Shown here: in pieces, positions 14,908-24,884 of the stretch
Layout of the letters: every line of letters begins with the position of its first letter
Position numbering within the stretch: the first letter of the stretch is position 1
NCBI RefSeq assembly: GCF_030546695.1
Contig: NZ_JAUOTP010000009.1
Coordinates: 166,634 to 230,633 of the forward strand
Origin: Sphingomonas natans
Lineage (GTDB): Bacteria > Pseudomonadota > Alphaproteobacteria > Sphingomonadales > Sphingomonadaceae
Direction: 5' to 3'
DNA: 64,000 nt
Program-made: the position numbers and the translations under genes
Notes under the pieces: generated by a model
What the model saw: only the letters and a program-made list of their open reading frames with translations
Told to the model about the DNA's origin: nothing
The model's database searches: none

Positions 14908-16724
<1,817 letters not shown>

Positions 16725-16757
16725 TTCTCCGGAAGATTAAGCCGGCGGGGCGAGAAG

Positions 16758-16775
16758 TGTCAAATAAATATGACG
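16758..16775. promoter_or_regulatory. PpsR/CrtJ-like operator upstream of bchF
   Basis: TGTCA-N8-TGACG at 16758-16775 differs from the PpsR consensus TGTcA-N8-TgACA by one base. It lies in the 200-base divergent region between bchF and ppaA, the expected place for aerobic or light repression of the bch superoperon. PpsR itself is encoded 1.1 kb away. Confidence 0.65.
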
Positions 16776-16820
16776 TCCGAAATATGTTACACAGCGCTCG
16801 TTCGCACGCGCGTTGCATAT

Positions 16821-16838
16821 TGTCAGCGAAGCTTGAGA
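16821..16838. promoter_or_regulatory. Second PpsR-like site in the bchF-ppaA divergent region
   Basis: TGTCA-N8-TGAGA at 16821-16838 has one mismatch in the right half-site relative to the PpsR consensus. It lies 63 bases from the site at 16758. PpsR/CrtJ often binds paired sites cooperatively, so this may be the second operator and may also act on ppaA. Weaker than the first site. Confidence 0.45.
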
Positions 16839-16924
16839 GGCATAGTCTGCGAGTCGGGCGCCCTTAGAAAAACAAGTCATTGGGCGCGGTTGGAAATGTG
16901 TCGATCAGGCTGGGAGAGCCGGAG

Positions 16925-17824
16925 ATGGCATCGATGATCCGATATGAAGGCGCGTTACCCGCGATCGACGGAGATCTGTTTGAGCGCAACTTCGCTCCGG
17001 ATCCGGCAAGTCTCGCGGCCTTCCTCGTTCATGTCGATACCGATCATGCTCGCTCCCTTTCAACTTTGATCGAGAGTGAGATCATCCCGCGCCTGATGAT
17101 CGCGCATGCGGCCCCGGCACGGGCGACACCGGCAGGCGAATTCGATCCGATCATCGATGTCGTCGAAATCGAGGCGTTCGCTCCTCTGGTCATGCAGGTC
17201 GAGGCAGACGCGCTGCTCTCCCATGTCGAGACGATCCTAGCGCGCGGCATCGCGTTCGAAACCGTGATGGTGGATCTGCTGGCGCCGACTGCGCGTCTGC
17301 TGGGCGAATATTGGGAGGAGGACCGCTGTGATTTTGTGGACGTCACGATGGGCCTCTGGCGCCTCCAGGAGGTCATCCACGAGATTTCGGCCCGGGTGCC
17401 CGCCGGAAAGCTTGCGCCCTCGGGCGGCCGCCGCGCTTTGTTCGCCTCGATGCCGGGCGATCAGCACAGTTTTGGCGCGGTCTTGATCGACGAGGTCTTC
17501 CGGCGCGACGGGTGGCTGACCGACCGGCTCAGTGAACCGGAAGCCGCGTCGCTGTTGAGGCGCGTGGCCGCGGAGTCGTTCGACATAATCGGATTGACCG
17601 TCAGCTGCGACTGCCATATCGCGAGCCTTGCCTCGTTCATTGCTGCGCTGCGGAACGTTTCCAAAAATCCGCGGCTCTGCGTGATGGTAGGCGGCAGGAT
17701 TTTCAGCGCGGATCCAGATCTGGCGGCGCATGTCGGCGCCGATGGCACGGCCCGCGATGCGAAGCTTGCCTTGAAGGTCGCCGTTGAACTCGTCCGCGCT
17801 CGCGAATGGGAGGCCGCAGCCTGA
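16925..17824 (+). CDS. ppaA: B12-binding photosynthesis antirepressor PpaA/AerR
   Basis: A 299-residue regulator of the PpaA/AerR family. The N-terminal half is helical; the C-terminal cobalamin-binding fold contains MPGDQHSFGAVL (about residues 176-187), whose His is the likely cobalt ligand, and VMVGGRIFSADP. The family binds cobalamin and modulates PpsR/CrtJ repression. ATG at 16925 is chosen for the GGGAG eight bases upstream; ATG at 16934 is possible. It is transcribed divergently from bchF and just ahead of ppsR, as in many photosynthesis clusters. Confidence 0.93.
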   Translation: MASMIRYEGALPAIDGDLFERNFAPDPASLAAFLVHVDTDHARSLSTLIESEIIPRLMIAHAAPARATPAGEFDPIIDVVEIEAFAPLVMQVEADALLSHVETILARGIAFETVMVDLLAPTARLLGEYWEEDRCDFVDVTMGLWRLQEVIHEISARVPAGKLAPSGGRRALFASMPGDQHSFGAVLIDEVFRRDGWLTDRLSEPEAASLLRRVAAESFDIIGLTVSCDCHIASLASFIAALRNVSKNPRLCVMVGGRIFSADPDLAAHVGADGTARDAKLALKVAVELVRAREWEAAA

Positions 17825-17855
17825 TTTGATTCTGCGTGGAGTGCGGCGCTCGCCG

Positions 17856-19274
17856 ATGGACCAGCATAGTGCCCCGCCCGTTAAAACGGCCTTTGCGACG
17901 TCCGCGTTGCCAGCGGCGCTTTCGGCAGAGGTAGCCGCGCCCCTGCTCGCTGCGGTCGGTGATGTGACATTCATCCTGACCCATGACGGCACGATCCTGG
18001 ATGTGATGGCGCAGGGCGATCTTACAAATCATGGCTTCGCCGATTGGGTCGGCGAGTCCTGGATCGACACGATGACGATTGAGAGCCGGACGAAGGCCGC
18101 CGAGATGCTGGCCGCCGTTGCCGAGCCCGCGCTCGTGCGGTGGCGTCAGGTCAATCATCCTGCGGCCGGCGGCGATGTGCCCGTACGATATATGGTCGTG
18201 AAGCTAGGCGACCGGCTGATTGCCATCGGTCGCGACATGCGCGCCGCCGCGGCGATGCAGCAGCGCCTGCTTCAGACCCAGCAGGCGCTGGAGCGCGACT
18301 ATATCCGCTTGCGCCAAGCCGAGACGCGCTATCGGATGCTGTTCGACATGGCGTCCGAGCCGGTCCTGATCATCGATGTCCAGACGCGGCGCATCCGCGA
18401 GGCCAATCCGGCGGCGCACCGCCTGCTCGGCGCGCGCGAGGGAGCCCTGATCGGCACTCCCATTGGCGCCATCGTCGCGCAGGACCAGCGCGACGACTTC
18501 GTGGCCTATCTCGGCGCGGCGGAAGCGGCCGACAATCTCGAGCCGACCTCGCTGGAACTCAGCGCGCGCGCCGGCAGCGCGCGGATTTCGGCGCGATTGT
18601 TCCGTCAGGCGCGCATGCCTCTCCTGATCATACGCATCGAGCCTTCCGAAGGTGGCGAGGCGGAACACCGCTTCGATGCGGCGCTGGGCGACGTGATCGA
18701 GAGGATGCCCGATGCGTTCGTGCTGGTCGATCGCGACCTGAACGTGCTCACCGCTAACGCGGCCTTCGTCGAACTGACGGAGATGCCTTCGGCCGATCGA
18801 GTGGCCGGGGCGCGTCTCGGATCGTGGATCGGCCGCCCGGGCATCGATCTGGAACTGATTGTCGCGCAATTGCGCGAGCATGGTTCGGTGCGCAACGTCG
18901 CGACCATCGTGCGCGGCGCAGCCGGCGCGCAAGAAGATATCGAGATGTCCGGGGTCGTGGCGTCGGTGCAGGGCGGCGAATGCTTCGGCTTCACCATCCG
19001 TAGCGTTGCGCGCCGCGTGCGCGAGGCGCCGGTTGCCGTTCGGGATGCGCCGCGATCGGTGGATCAGCTAACCGAGCTTGTCGGGCGGATGTCGCTCAAG
19101 GAGATCGTGCGCGAGAGCACCGACATGATTGAGCGGCTCTGCATCGAAGCGGCCCTCGCTTATACATCCGACAACCGCGCTTCGGCCGCGGAGGTGCTCG
19201 GCGTCAGCCGCCAGAGCCTCTATTCCAAGCTCCATCGGCATGGCCTGGGCAATCTCGTTTCGGGCGACAGCTGA
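17856..19274 (+). CDS. ppsR: Transcriptional repressor PpsR/CrtJ
   Basis: A 472-residue PAS-PAS-HTH regulator: an N-terminal domain, a glutamine-rich linker (MQQRLLQTQQALERDY), PAS domains (about 150-260 and 275-390), and a Fis-type helix-turn-helix at about 430-467 (ASAAEVLGVSRQSLYSKLHR). It represses bch, crt and related genes under oxygen or light at TGT-N12-ACA sites. ATG at 17856 is chosen because an earlier in-frame start would overlap ppaA by 41 bases. The protein has only two cysteines, near residue 376 and residue 429 (in the HTH region). That may not match the classical redox pair. Confidence 0.95.
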   Translation: MDQHSAPPVKTAFATSALPAALSAEVAAPLLAAVGDVTFILTHDGTILDVMAQGDLTNHGFADWVGESWIDTMTIESRTKAAEMLAAVAEPALVRWRQVNHPAAGGDVPVRYMVVKLGDRLIAIGRDMRAAAAMQQRLLQTQQALERDYIRLRQAETRYRMLFDMASEPVLIIDVQTRRIREANPAAHRLLGAREGALIGTPIGAIVAQDQRDDFVAYLGAAEAADNLEPTSLELSARAGSARISARLFRQARMPLLIIRIEPSEGGEAEHRFDAALGDVIERMPDAFVLVDRDLNVLTANAAFVELTEMPSADRVAGARLGSWIGRPGIDLELIVAQLREHGSVRNVATIVRGAAGAQEDIEMSGVVASVQGGECFGFTIRSVARRVREAPVAVRDAPRSVDQLTELVGRMSLKEIVRESTDMIERLCIEAALAYTSDNRASAAEVLGVSRQSLYSKLHRHGLGNLVSGDS

Positions 19275-19285
19275 CAGCGCGTATC

Positions 19286-19303
19286 CGTCAATTCCATTTG
19301 ACG
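19286..19303. promoter_or_regulatory. Perfect PpsR-like palindrome upstream of bchG
   Basis: CGTCAATTCCATTTGACG is a perfect inverted repeat (CGTCAA-N6-TTGACG) with the same spacing as the PpsR box (TGTCA-N8-TGACA). The outer T/A pair is replaced symmetrically by C/G. It lies 30 bases before the bchG start and 11 bases after the ppsR stop, so it may control bchG-MFS-bchP-tspO. Binding is inferred. Confidence 0.5.
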
Positions 19304-19332
19304 CATTTTTATGTCCAGTCTAGCCTCCTGGT

Positions 19333-20241
19333 ATGGACCGGCTGGCCGCTTTCCGTATGGGGACCCCCTCTCCTGCTCTACGCGACATTATCGAGCTCCT
19401 TAAGCCAGTCACCTGGTTCCCGCCGATCTGGGCGTTCATGTGCGGGGTGGTGTCGTCGGGCGTCGCGGTCGCCGATCGCTGGCCGTTCCTGATCGCCGGC
19501 GTGCTGCTCACCGGGCCTCTGGTGTGCGGGACGAGCCAGGCGGTCAACGACTGGTTCGATCGCCATGTCGATGCCATCAATGAGCCGAAACGGCCGATCC
19601 CATCGGGCCGGATCGCAGGGCGGTGGGGGCTCTGGATCGCCATCGCCGGAGCGGCTCTGTCGTTACTGGTAGCATCGGCGACGGGGCCGTGGGTGCTGGC
19701 CGCTACCTGTCTCGGGCTGGTCTGCGCGTGGGGTTACAGTGCGCCGCCGTTCCGATTCAAGGCTAGCGGCATATGGGGTCCTGCGGTGGTCGCGCTGACC
19801 TATGAAGGGCTGACCTGGTTCACGGGCGCCAGCGTGATGGCGGGAGCGCTGCCCGCTACGCACACGCTGATCATTCTCGCGCTCTACAGTTTCGGCGCGC
19901 ATGGCATCATGACGCTCAATGATTTCAAGGCGGTGGAAGGCGATCGCGCCACCGGCTTGCGCTCGCTTCCCGTGCTCCTGGGGGTAGGACCCGCGGCGCG
20001 ACTCGCATGCAGGGTGATGGTCGCGCCGCAAGTGGTGGTCGTTGCCTTGCTCGCGTCCTGGGACCATTGGCTGGCGAGTGGTATCGTCGCTGCCTTGCTG
20101 ATCGGGCAAGCCGTGCTGATGCGCCGCCTGCTTGGCGATCCTCTGGCGCGCACTCCGTGGTACAATGCGACCGGCACGACACTATACGTGCTCGGGATGC
20201 TCGCATCAGCTTTCGGGCTCGGCGGGGTCGCGGAGCTGTGA
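19333..20241 (+). CDS. bchG: Bacteriochlorophyll synthase (UbiA-family prenyltransferase)
   Basis: A 302-residue integral membrane prenyltransferase that attaches the geranylgeranyl or phytyl tail to bacteriochlorophyllide. It has the first Asp-rich motif in NDWFDRHVDAINEP, followed by KRPIPSGRI, and a second motif in MTLNDFKAVEGDRATG. About eight to nine hydrophobic helices are visible. The ATG lies 58 bases after the ppsR stop. Its stop overlaps the next gene's GTG (GTGA). It works directly before BchP. Confidence 0.96.
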   Translation: MDRLAAFRMGTPSPALRDIIELLKPVTWFPPIWAFMCGVVSSGVAVADRWPFLIAGVLLTGPLVCGTSQAVNDWFDRHVDAINEPKRPIPSGRIAGRWGLWIAIAGAALSLLVASATGPWVLAATCLGLVCAWGYSAPPFRFKASGIWGPAVVALTYEGLTWFTGASVMAGALPATHTLIILALYSFGAHGIMTLNDFKAVEGDRATGLRSLPVLLGVGPAARLACRVMVAPQVVVVALLASWDHWLASGIVAALLIGQAVLMRRLLGDPLARTPWYNATGTTLYVLGMLASAFGLGGVAEL

Positions 20242-21542
20242 AGCCGACTTCGCTGGGCTGGCTCGGCATCGTCCGGCTCGGGCTGGTCCAGAGCGCGATC
20301 GGCGCGATTGTGATGCTGGTCACGTCCCTGCTCAATCGCGTGATGGTCGTCGAATATGCGCTGCCCGTGGCGTTGCCGGCCGGGCTGGTCGCGTGGCATT
20401 ATGCGGTGCAACTGTCGCGACCGCTGTGGGGTCATGGCTCGGATCGCGGGCAACGGCGCACGCCGTGGATCATCTTGGGCATGGGACTGCTCGCGTTCGG
20501 CGCCATGCTGGCGATCTGCGCGCTGAGCCTGCTCGCCGCACATTCGGCCGGGGGTTATGCGCTTGCGATCGTCGCATTCTCGATGATCGGCGCGGGCGTG
20601 GGCGCGGCAGGCACGTCGCTGCTCGCGCTGCTGGCGACACGCGTCGCGCCGGAGCGGCGCGCGGCCGCCGCATCGATCACCTGGATCATGATGATCGCAG
20701 GCATCGTCATCACGGCCGGCATCGCCGGGGCGCTGATCGATCCTTTCTCGCTGCGCCGGCTCGCGCTCGTCGCGAGCGGAGTCGCGGGCGGGGCGCTCTT
20801 TCTCGCGACCGCGGCCATTTGGGGTGTGGAAGGCCGGGCTGGGGCGGTGCAAGTCGCCGCGGGGAGTGCGACCGAGCCGGACTTCGCCACGGCGCTACGG
20901 GAGATGCTCGCCGATCCGGAAGCGCGCCGCTTCACGCTCTTCGTCTTTCTGTCGATGCTGGCATACTCGATGCAGGACCTGATCCTGGAGCCGTTTGCCG
21001 GGCTGCTGTTCGGCTTCACACCGGGCCAGTCGACCCGGCTTTCCGGGCTGCAGCATGGCGGCGTGCTGGCCGGCATGATTCTGGTGGGCGTCGGTGGGAG
21101 CGCGTTCGGCGGGCGTACTGCCACCAGTTTGCGCGGCTGGATCCTCGGCGGCTGCGCGGGTTCGGCGCTGGCCTTGGTCGGGCTGGCGCTGGCCGCGCGC
21201 GCCGGGCCGAACTGGCCGCTCTCCGCCAACATCGCGGTGCTGGGTTTCGCCAATGGCATATTCGCGGTCTCTGCGATCGGCGCGATGATGGGGCTGGCCG
21301 GCGGCGAAAGCGGGCGCGAGGGAATGCGCATGGGCGTTTGGGGTGCGGCGCAGGCGATCGCGTTTGGGCTGGGGGTGCTGATCGGTGCCATCGGCGTCGA
21401 TGTCGGTCGTGCCGTGATCGGCTCGACGCCCGAGACGTTCACGGTGGTGTTCGGCGGGGAGGCTTTGCTTTTCCTCGTGGCAGCGTCACTCGCGCCGAGC
21501 GGTGTCGCGCGACGCAAGCGGCTGGAGCCCAAGGTCGCATGA
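20238..21542 (+). CDS. PucC/BCD-family MFS transporter between bchG and bchP
   Basis: A 434-residue, roughly 12-helix protein of the same family as LhaA. It has LLNRVMVVEYALP and an SDRGQRRTPWI loop, and corresponds by position to Orf428/Bch2 of purple bacteria. A role in pigment handling or complex assembly is inferred from the family. The chosen start is GTG at 20238, overlapping the bchG stop; longer reading frames run into bchG. Its TGA overlaps the bchP start (ATGA). Confidence 0.92.
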   Translation: MKPTSLGWLGIVRLGLVQSAIGAIVMLVTSLLNRVMVVEYALPVALPAGLVAWHYAVQLSRPLWGHGSDRGQRRTPWIILGMGLLAFGAMLAICALSLLAAHSAGGYALAIVAFSMIGAGVGAAGTSLLALLATRVAPERRAAAASITWIMMIAGIVITAGIAGALIDPFSLRRLALVASGVAGGALFLATAAIWGVEGRAGAVQVAAGSATEPDFATALREMLADPEARRFTLFVFLSMLAYSMQDLILEPFAGLLFGFTPGQSTRLSGLQHGGVLAGMILVGVGGSAFGGRTATSLRGWILGGCAGSALALVGLALAARAGPNWPLSANIAVLGFANGIFAVSAIGAMMGLAGGESGREGMRMGVWGAAQAIAFGLGVLIGAIGVDVGRAVIGSTPETFTVVFGGEALLFLVAASLAPSGVARRKRLEPKVA

Positions 21543-22729
21543 CCGCGGGGTATGATTGCATCGTCGTCGGCGGCGGGCCCGCCGGTGCTACCGCCGCGAC
21601 CGATCTCGCCTATGCAGGGCATCATGTCCTGCTGCTGGACCGGGCCGGACGGATCAAGCCGTGCGGCGGCGCGATCCCGCCGCGCCTGATCCGGGATTTC
21701 GAGATACCCGATCATCTGATCGTCGCGCGAGTAACGTCCGCACGGATGATCGCGCCGTCCGACAATAGGATCGACATGGCCGTGGATCGCGTCGGAGACG
21801 GCAGTTTTGTCGGCATGGTCGATCGCGAAAGCTTTGACGAATGGCTGCGCGCGCGGGCGGCCTCGGCTGGCGCCGCCCGGTGCACCGGCCGCTTCGACCG
21901 GATCGAGCGTGACGGAGACGGTCGTGCGGTGGTGGTGCATCACGATCCCGATGGGATCGAGCATAAGACGCGCGCGCGCTGTGTGATCGGCGCCGACGGA
22001 GCGCGATCGCGCGTCGCCCGTGCGGCCTTCGCTGAGGCGGAGCAAACGCCCTGCGTGTTCGCTTATCATGAGATCATCCGTTCGCCCGCCAATGACGACG
22101 CCCGCTTCGATCGCGACCGCTGCGACGTTTTCTATCAGGCGGCGCTTTCGCCGGATTTCTACGGCTGGATTTTCCCGCATGGCGACACCGCAAGTGTCGG
22201 CGTCGGCAGCGCGTGGAAGGGCTTTGGGCTGCGGGACGCGGTCGGCCGGCTCCGCGCGCAAGCGGGTCTGGGTCAGTGCGAAACGATCCGGGGCGAGGGC
22301 GCGCCGATCCCGCTGCGTCCCTTGCGGAAATGGGACAATGGCCGCGACGTGCTGGTGACCGGCGACGCGGCGGGCGTCGTCGCGCCAGCATCGGGCGAGG
22401 GCATTTATTATGCGATGGTCGCCGGCCGCGAAGCGGCTGGTGCGGTCGCCGAATTCCTCCGTTCTGGCGATCCGAAGGCGCTCCGCTTGGCGCGTCGACG
22501 GTTCATGCGGGAAAATGGACGCGTGTTCCAGATTTTAGGGATCATGCAACACTTCTGGTATCGTAACGACCGGCGTCGCGAGCGCTTCGTGACGATGTGC
22601 GAGGATAGCGATGTGCAGGACCTGCTCTGGCCGGCCTACATGAACAAGCGGCTGATCTATGCGAAACCACTCGCGTACCTGCGCATATTCGCGAAAGATA
22701 TGCGGCACTTGCTGCAGACGGCGGTCTGA
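21539..22729 (+). CDS. bchP: Geranylgeranyl-bacteriochlorophyll reductase
   Basis: A 396-residue flavoprotein that reduces the geranylgeranyl tail to phytyl. The N-terminal FAD-binding motif is CIVVGGGPAGATAATDLAYA and the second FAD motif is VLVTGDAAGVVAPASGEG. CGGAIPPRLI is typical of the family. ATG at 21539 overlaps the stop of the MFS gene. The frame is open far upstream, but that extension lies inside bchG and the MFS gene and is noncoding. Confidence 0.96.
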   Translation: MTAGYDCIVVGGGPAGATAATDLAYAGHHVLLLDRAGRIKPCGGAIPPRLIRDFEIPDHLIVARVTSARMIAPSDNRIDMAVDRVGDGSFVGMVDRESFDEWLRARAASAGAARCTGRFDRIERDGDGRAVVVHHDPDGIEHKTRARCVIGADGARSRVARAAFAEAEQTPCVFAYHEIIRSPANDDARFDRDRCDVFYQAALSPDFYGWIFPHGDTASVGVGSAWKGFGLRDAVGRLRAQAGLGQCETIRGEGAPIPLRPLRKWDNGRDVLVTGDAAGVVAPASGEGIYYAMVAGREAAGAVAEFLRSGDPKALRLARRRFMRENGRVFQILGIMQHFWYRNDRRRERFVTMCEDSDVQDLLWPAYMNKRLIYAKPLAYLRIFAKDMRHLLQTAV

Positions 22730-22734
22730 CGATC

Positions 22735-23217
22735 GTGAGCCGCTCCTGGGCTTTTCCCATCGTCATCGCATCTTTTGGCGCAGCGATCGTTGCGCTGCTC
22801 GGGGCGACGATCACCGACATCGGGCTATGGTATCATAGCCTGATCCAGCCGCGCTGGGCTCCGGCGGACGTGGCTTATGGGATCGCCTGGACGGCGATCT
22901 ACGCCTGCACCGCGCTCGCAGGCGTAACGGCGTGGCTCGCGACGTCGCACTGGGTTGAGCGAGAACGACTGCTTGGCCTGTTTGCGCTCAGCGGATTTCT
23001 CAATATCCTGTGGAGCCTGCTCTTCTTCCGCTTGCACCGTCCTGATTGGGCGGTGATCGAGGTGCTGGGGTTGTGGCTGTCGATCGCAGGACTAATCATC
23101 ATCGTCTGGCCGCGTTCGATGCTCGCCGCGGTGCTGCTGCTGCCCTACCTGCTATGGGTGACCTTCGCCGGCTATCTCAACATGACGATCGTCCAGCTCA
23201 ATGGACCGTTCGCCTGA
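22735..23217 (+). CDS. tspO: TspO/MBR family tryptophan-rich sensory protein
   Basis: A 160-residue five-helix membrane protein with the family features IQPRWAPADVAYGIAWTAIY and a Trp-rich N-terminal half. TspO binds porphyrins and, in Rhodobacter, dampens photosynthesis gene expression in response to oxygen. The GTG start at 22735 lies 5 bases after bchP, so it is likely in the bchG operon. This position links porphyrin overflow sensing to pigment synthesis. Confidence 0.92.
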   Translation: MSRSWAFPIVIASFGAAIVALLGATITDIGLWYHSLIQPRWAPADVAYGIAWTAIYACTALAGVTAWLATSHWVERERLLGLFALSGFLNILWSLLFFRLHRPDWAVIEVLGLWLSIAGLIIIVWPRSMLAAVLLLPYLLWVTFAGYLNMTIVQLNGPFA

Positions 23218-23480
23218 CCGGAGCCGGCTGGATAGCCTGGCTGTTCGCCAGGGGTCATGCCGCCGACGTCGTCTTGGCGGTCATGCTCCTTGAACTGGTT
23301 TGGCTGGTGTCGATGTGCGCTTGGCGCGGGACCGATGCGCTGCTGAGGCTGGTGCCCGGGGCGTTGATGCTTCTCGCGCTGCGGGCGGCACTGACCGGGC
23401 TGGACTGGCGCTGGATCGCACTTTCCCTAGTGGCGTCCTTTCCCGTGCACCTTGCTGATCTCGCGCGGCAGAGACGATAG
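23154..23480 (+). CDS. Small predicted membrane protein after tspO (start uncertain)
   Basis: The frame encodes up to 108 residues from ATG at 23154, which would overlap tspO by 64 bases. No ATG or GTG lies near the tspO stop, so the true start may be a rarer codon around 23214-23275. The part beyond tspO is hydrophobic with about three predicted helices and ends in a basic tail (HLADLARQRR). No family recognised. The tight fit between tspO and the convergent cytochrome gene supports it as the last gene of the operon. Confidence 0.5.
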   Translation: MGDLRRLSQHDDRPAQWTVRLTGAGWIAWLFARGHAADVVLAVMLLELVWLVSMCAWRGTDALLRLVPGALMLLALRAALTGLDWRWIALSLVASFPVHLADLARQRR

Positions 23481-23481
23481 A

Positions 23482-23501
23482 TCCGGCCGCCGACCGCCGG
23501 A
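23482..23501. terminator. Hairpin between convergent operon end and cytochrome gene
   Basis: TCCGGC at 23482 pairs with GCCGGA at 23496-23501 around an 8-base loop. It sits in the 31-base gap between two convergent stop codons, a suitable place for a bidirectional terminator, but it has no T-tract. Confidence 0.35.
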
Positions 23502-23511
23502 ATGGGCGCGA

Positions 23512-24072
23512 TCAGCTGTTGCTCTTCAGATAGGCGATCACGTCGGCTCGTTTCTGCGGATCAGAGAAGCCGGCGAAGGTCATCTTGGTTCCCGGCACGA
23601 CGCGTTGCGGCGCTTCGAGATACTGGAACAGCTTCTCGGGCGTCCATGTGATCCCGCTATCCTTGTTTGCGGTTGAGTAGGAGAAGCCCGCGATGGTGCC
23701 GGCCTCACGGCCGACCACGGCATGCAGCGACGGGCCGATCTTGTTCACACCCGCATCGATCGAGTGACATGTCTGGCAGGTCAGGAAGGCGATCTTGCCT
23801 TTGTCCGCATCGCCCGTGTAGCTCGCATATTTCACGCCGCTGATCGTGTCGGTATTGTCGGCGGCGGGCGCTGCGGGGGCAGCGGGTGTAGCAGTTGAAT
23901 TGGTCGATACTGGGACAGTTGTCTCGGGTATCGTCGGCTCGGTAGTGGTCGTCGAAGACGGCGGAGTATCCGTGGGCTCCGCCGTCTTCGAGCAGGCTGA
24001 GAGGGTGAACGCGGACATCGCCGCACAAAGCGTCCATCCCGAGAAACCAACCATCGAACCCGATCGAGCCAT
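23512..24072 (-). CDS. Membrane-anchored cytochrome c (c2-like) lipoprotein
   Basis: A 186-residue protein with a lipoprotein signal ending in the lipobox LSAC (Cys at about residue 27). A long Thr/Pro/Ala-rich spacer follows to about residue 85, then a class I cytochrome c domain with heme site CQTCH and distal Met in GTKMTFAG. The tether and flexible arm fit an electron carrier between bc1 complex and reaction centre (or oxidase). ATG at 24072 has GGAGAGG just upstream; ATG at 24090 is an alternative. It closes the photosynthesis cluster side. Confidence 0.9.
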   Translation of the reverse strand: MARSGSMVGFSGWTLCAAMSAFTLSACSKTAEPTDTPPSSTTTTEPTIPETTVPVSTNSTATPAAPAAPAADNTDTISGVKYASYTGDADKGKIAFLTCQTCHSIDAGVNKIGPSLHAVVGREAGTIAGFSYSTANKDSGITWTPEKLFQYLEAPQRVVPGTKMTFAGFSDPQKRADVIAYLKSNS

Positions 24073-24651
24073 CCGACCTCTCCACCGCATGTTGAGCCGC
24101 CGTTCTCGGCGCCCAACCACAAACTGTCCAACATATTTTACGTTCCGTCTGTCCAGTTCGATTTCTCGCGATCCTGTTCCATCCCGCCGACGAGTCCCAG
24201 CAAGGCGCCTCTGCCCAAGCGTCGCGACGATCTGTCGGCGGGTCACGTCGAGATCCCGCGCACGCGCCGGGACGCGTGTCGAAGCTGAAGTTTTGATCTG
24301 CGGTATCGTATACCGCTCGGCCCACAACGCGGAGACCGGTCGGCTCCCTTGCCTACCGTGCGGGTGCGTCTGAAAGGAGATTGGCCCCCCCAGGCGACTA
24401 TGCGGGAGGAATCGCGGTAGCAGGCTGGCGAGCCTCAGATCGCGCGCCATCCGTGCGGCCAGTTGGTCGATCGAGCAGCTCCGCGATCCCGGCCCAATGG
24501 TTTCGTTCACCGGGATGATCGGATCGGCCGCGGCAGCGCCGGGGCAGGATTTCGCAACGGCCAAAGCCGCCCAGAGAGACCGCACTTAAAGCGCGTCGGT
24601 TGAAGGATGCCCTCGCCCGAGATGGCAGGTAAGCCGGCACAAACGCGGATG
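24073..24651. other. Noncoding or degraded stretch at the cluster edge
   Basis: About 580 bases upstream of the cytochrome gene. A minus-strand frame stays open through most of it in phase with the cytochrome gene, but the translation has no domain or signal. I see no convincing gene. A weak TGT-N12-ACG element lies at 24125-24142. The boundary between the photosynthesis cluster and the accessory region falls here. Confidence 0.5.
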
Positions 24652-24783
24652 TCATGACTGGCTGGGCAGCCGGAACGTGGTCTCGAAACGCTTGAGCGCC
24701 CGTCCGGCCTCGGTGTGAAAGTTGCGCTGAGCGTCGGCGTCATAGGCGATGCCGCGCAGCGCGAGCAAGCAGAGAACAGGCAT
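24652..24783 (-). CDS. Possible 43-residue protein or gene remnant
   Basis: ATG at 24783 opens a 43-codon frame ending TGA at 24652. It begins MPVLCLLALRG and ends with a charged segment (FHTEAGRALKRFETTFRL). No strong ribosome site or family is seen. It may be a remnant of a larger gene or a small chromosomal ORF at the island edge. Confidence 0.3.
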   Translation of the reverse strand: MPVLCLLALRGIAYDADAQRNFHTEAGRALKRFETTFRLPSQS

Positions 24784-24884
24784 CTTGGCAATCTCGGCTA
24801 GAGCCGCGGTTCACTGCGTCGCAAAAATTACCTAAATTTGTGCGCGGCGCACGATAGGCCCGATATTTGAAATGGATCAGGATT

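Noticed and set aside
20132..21538. A long in-frame extension upstream of bchP
   Set aside because: It overlaps bchG and the MFS transporter gene out of frame. BchP proteins start at the ATG at 21539.
24125..24142. TGT-N12-ACG element upstream of the cytochrome c gene, as a PpsR site
   Set aside because: The inner bases do not form the TGTCA/TGACA palindrome, so the match is little better than chance.
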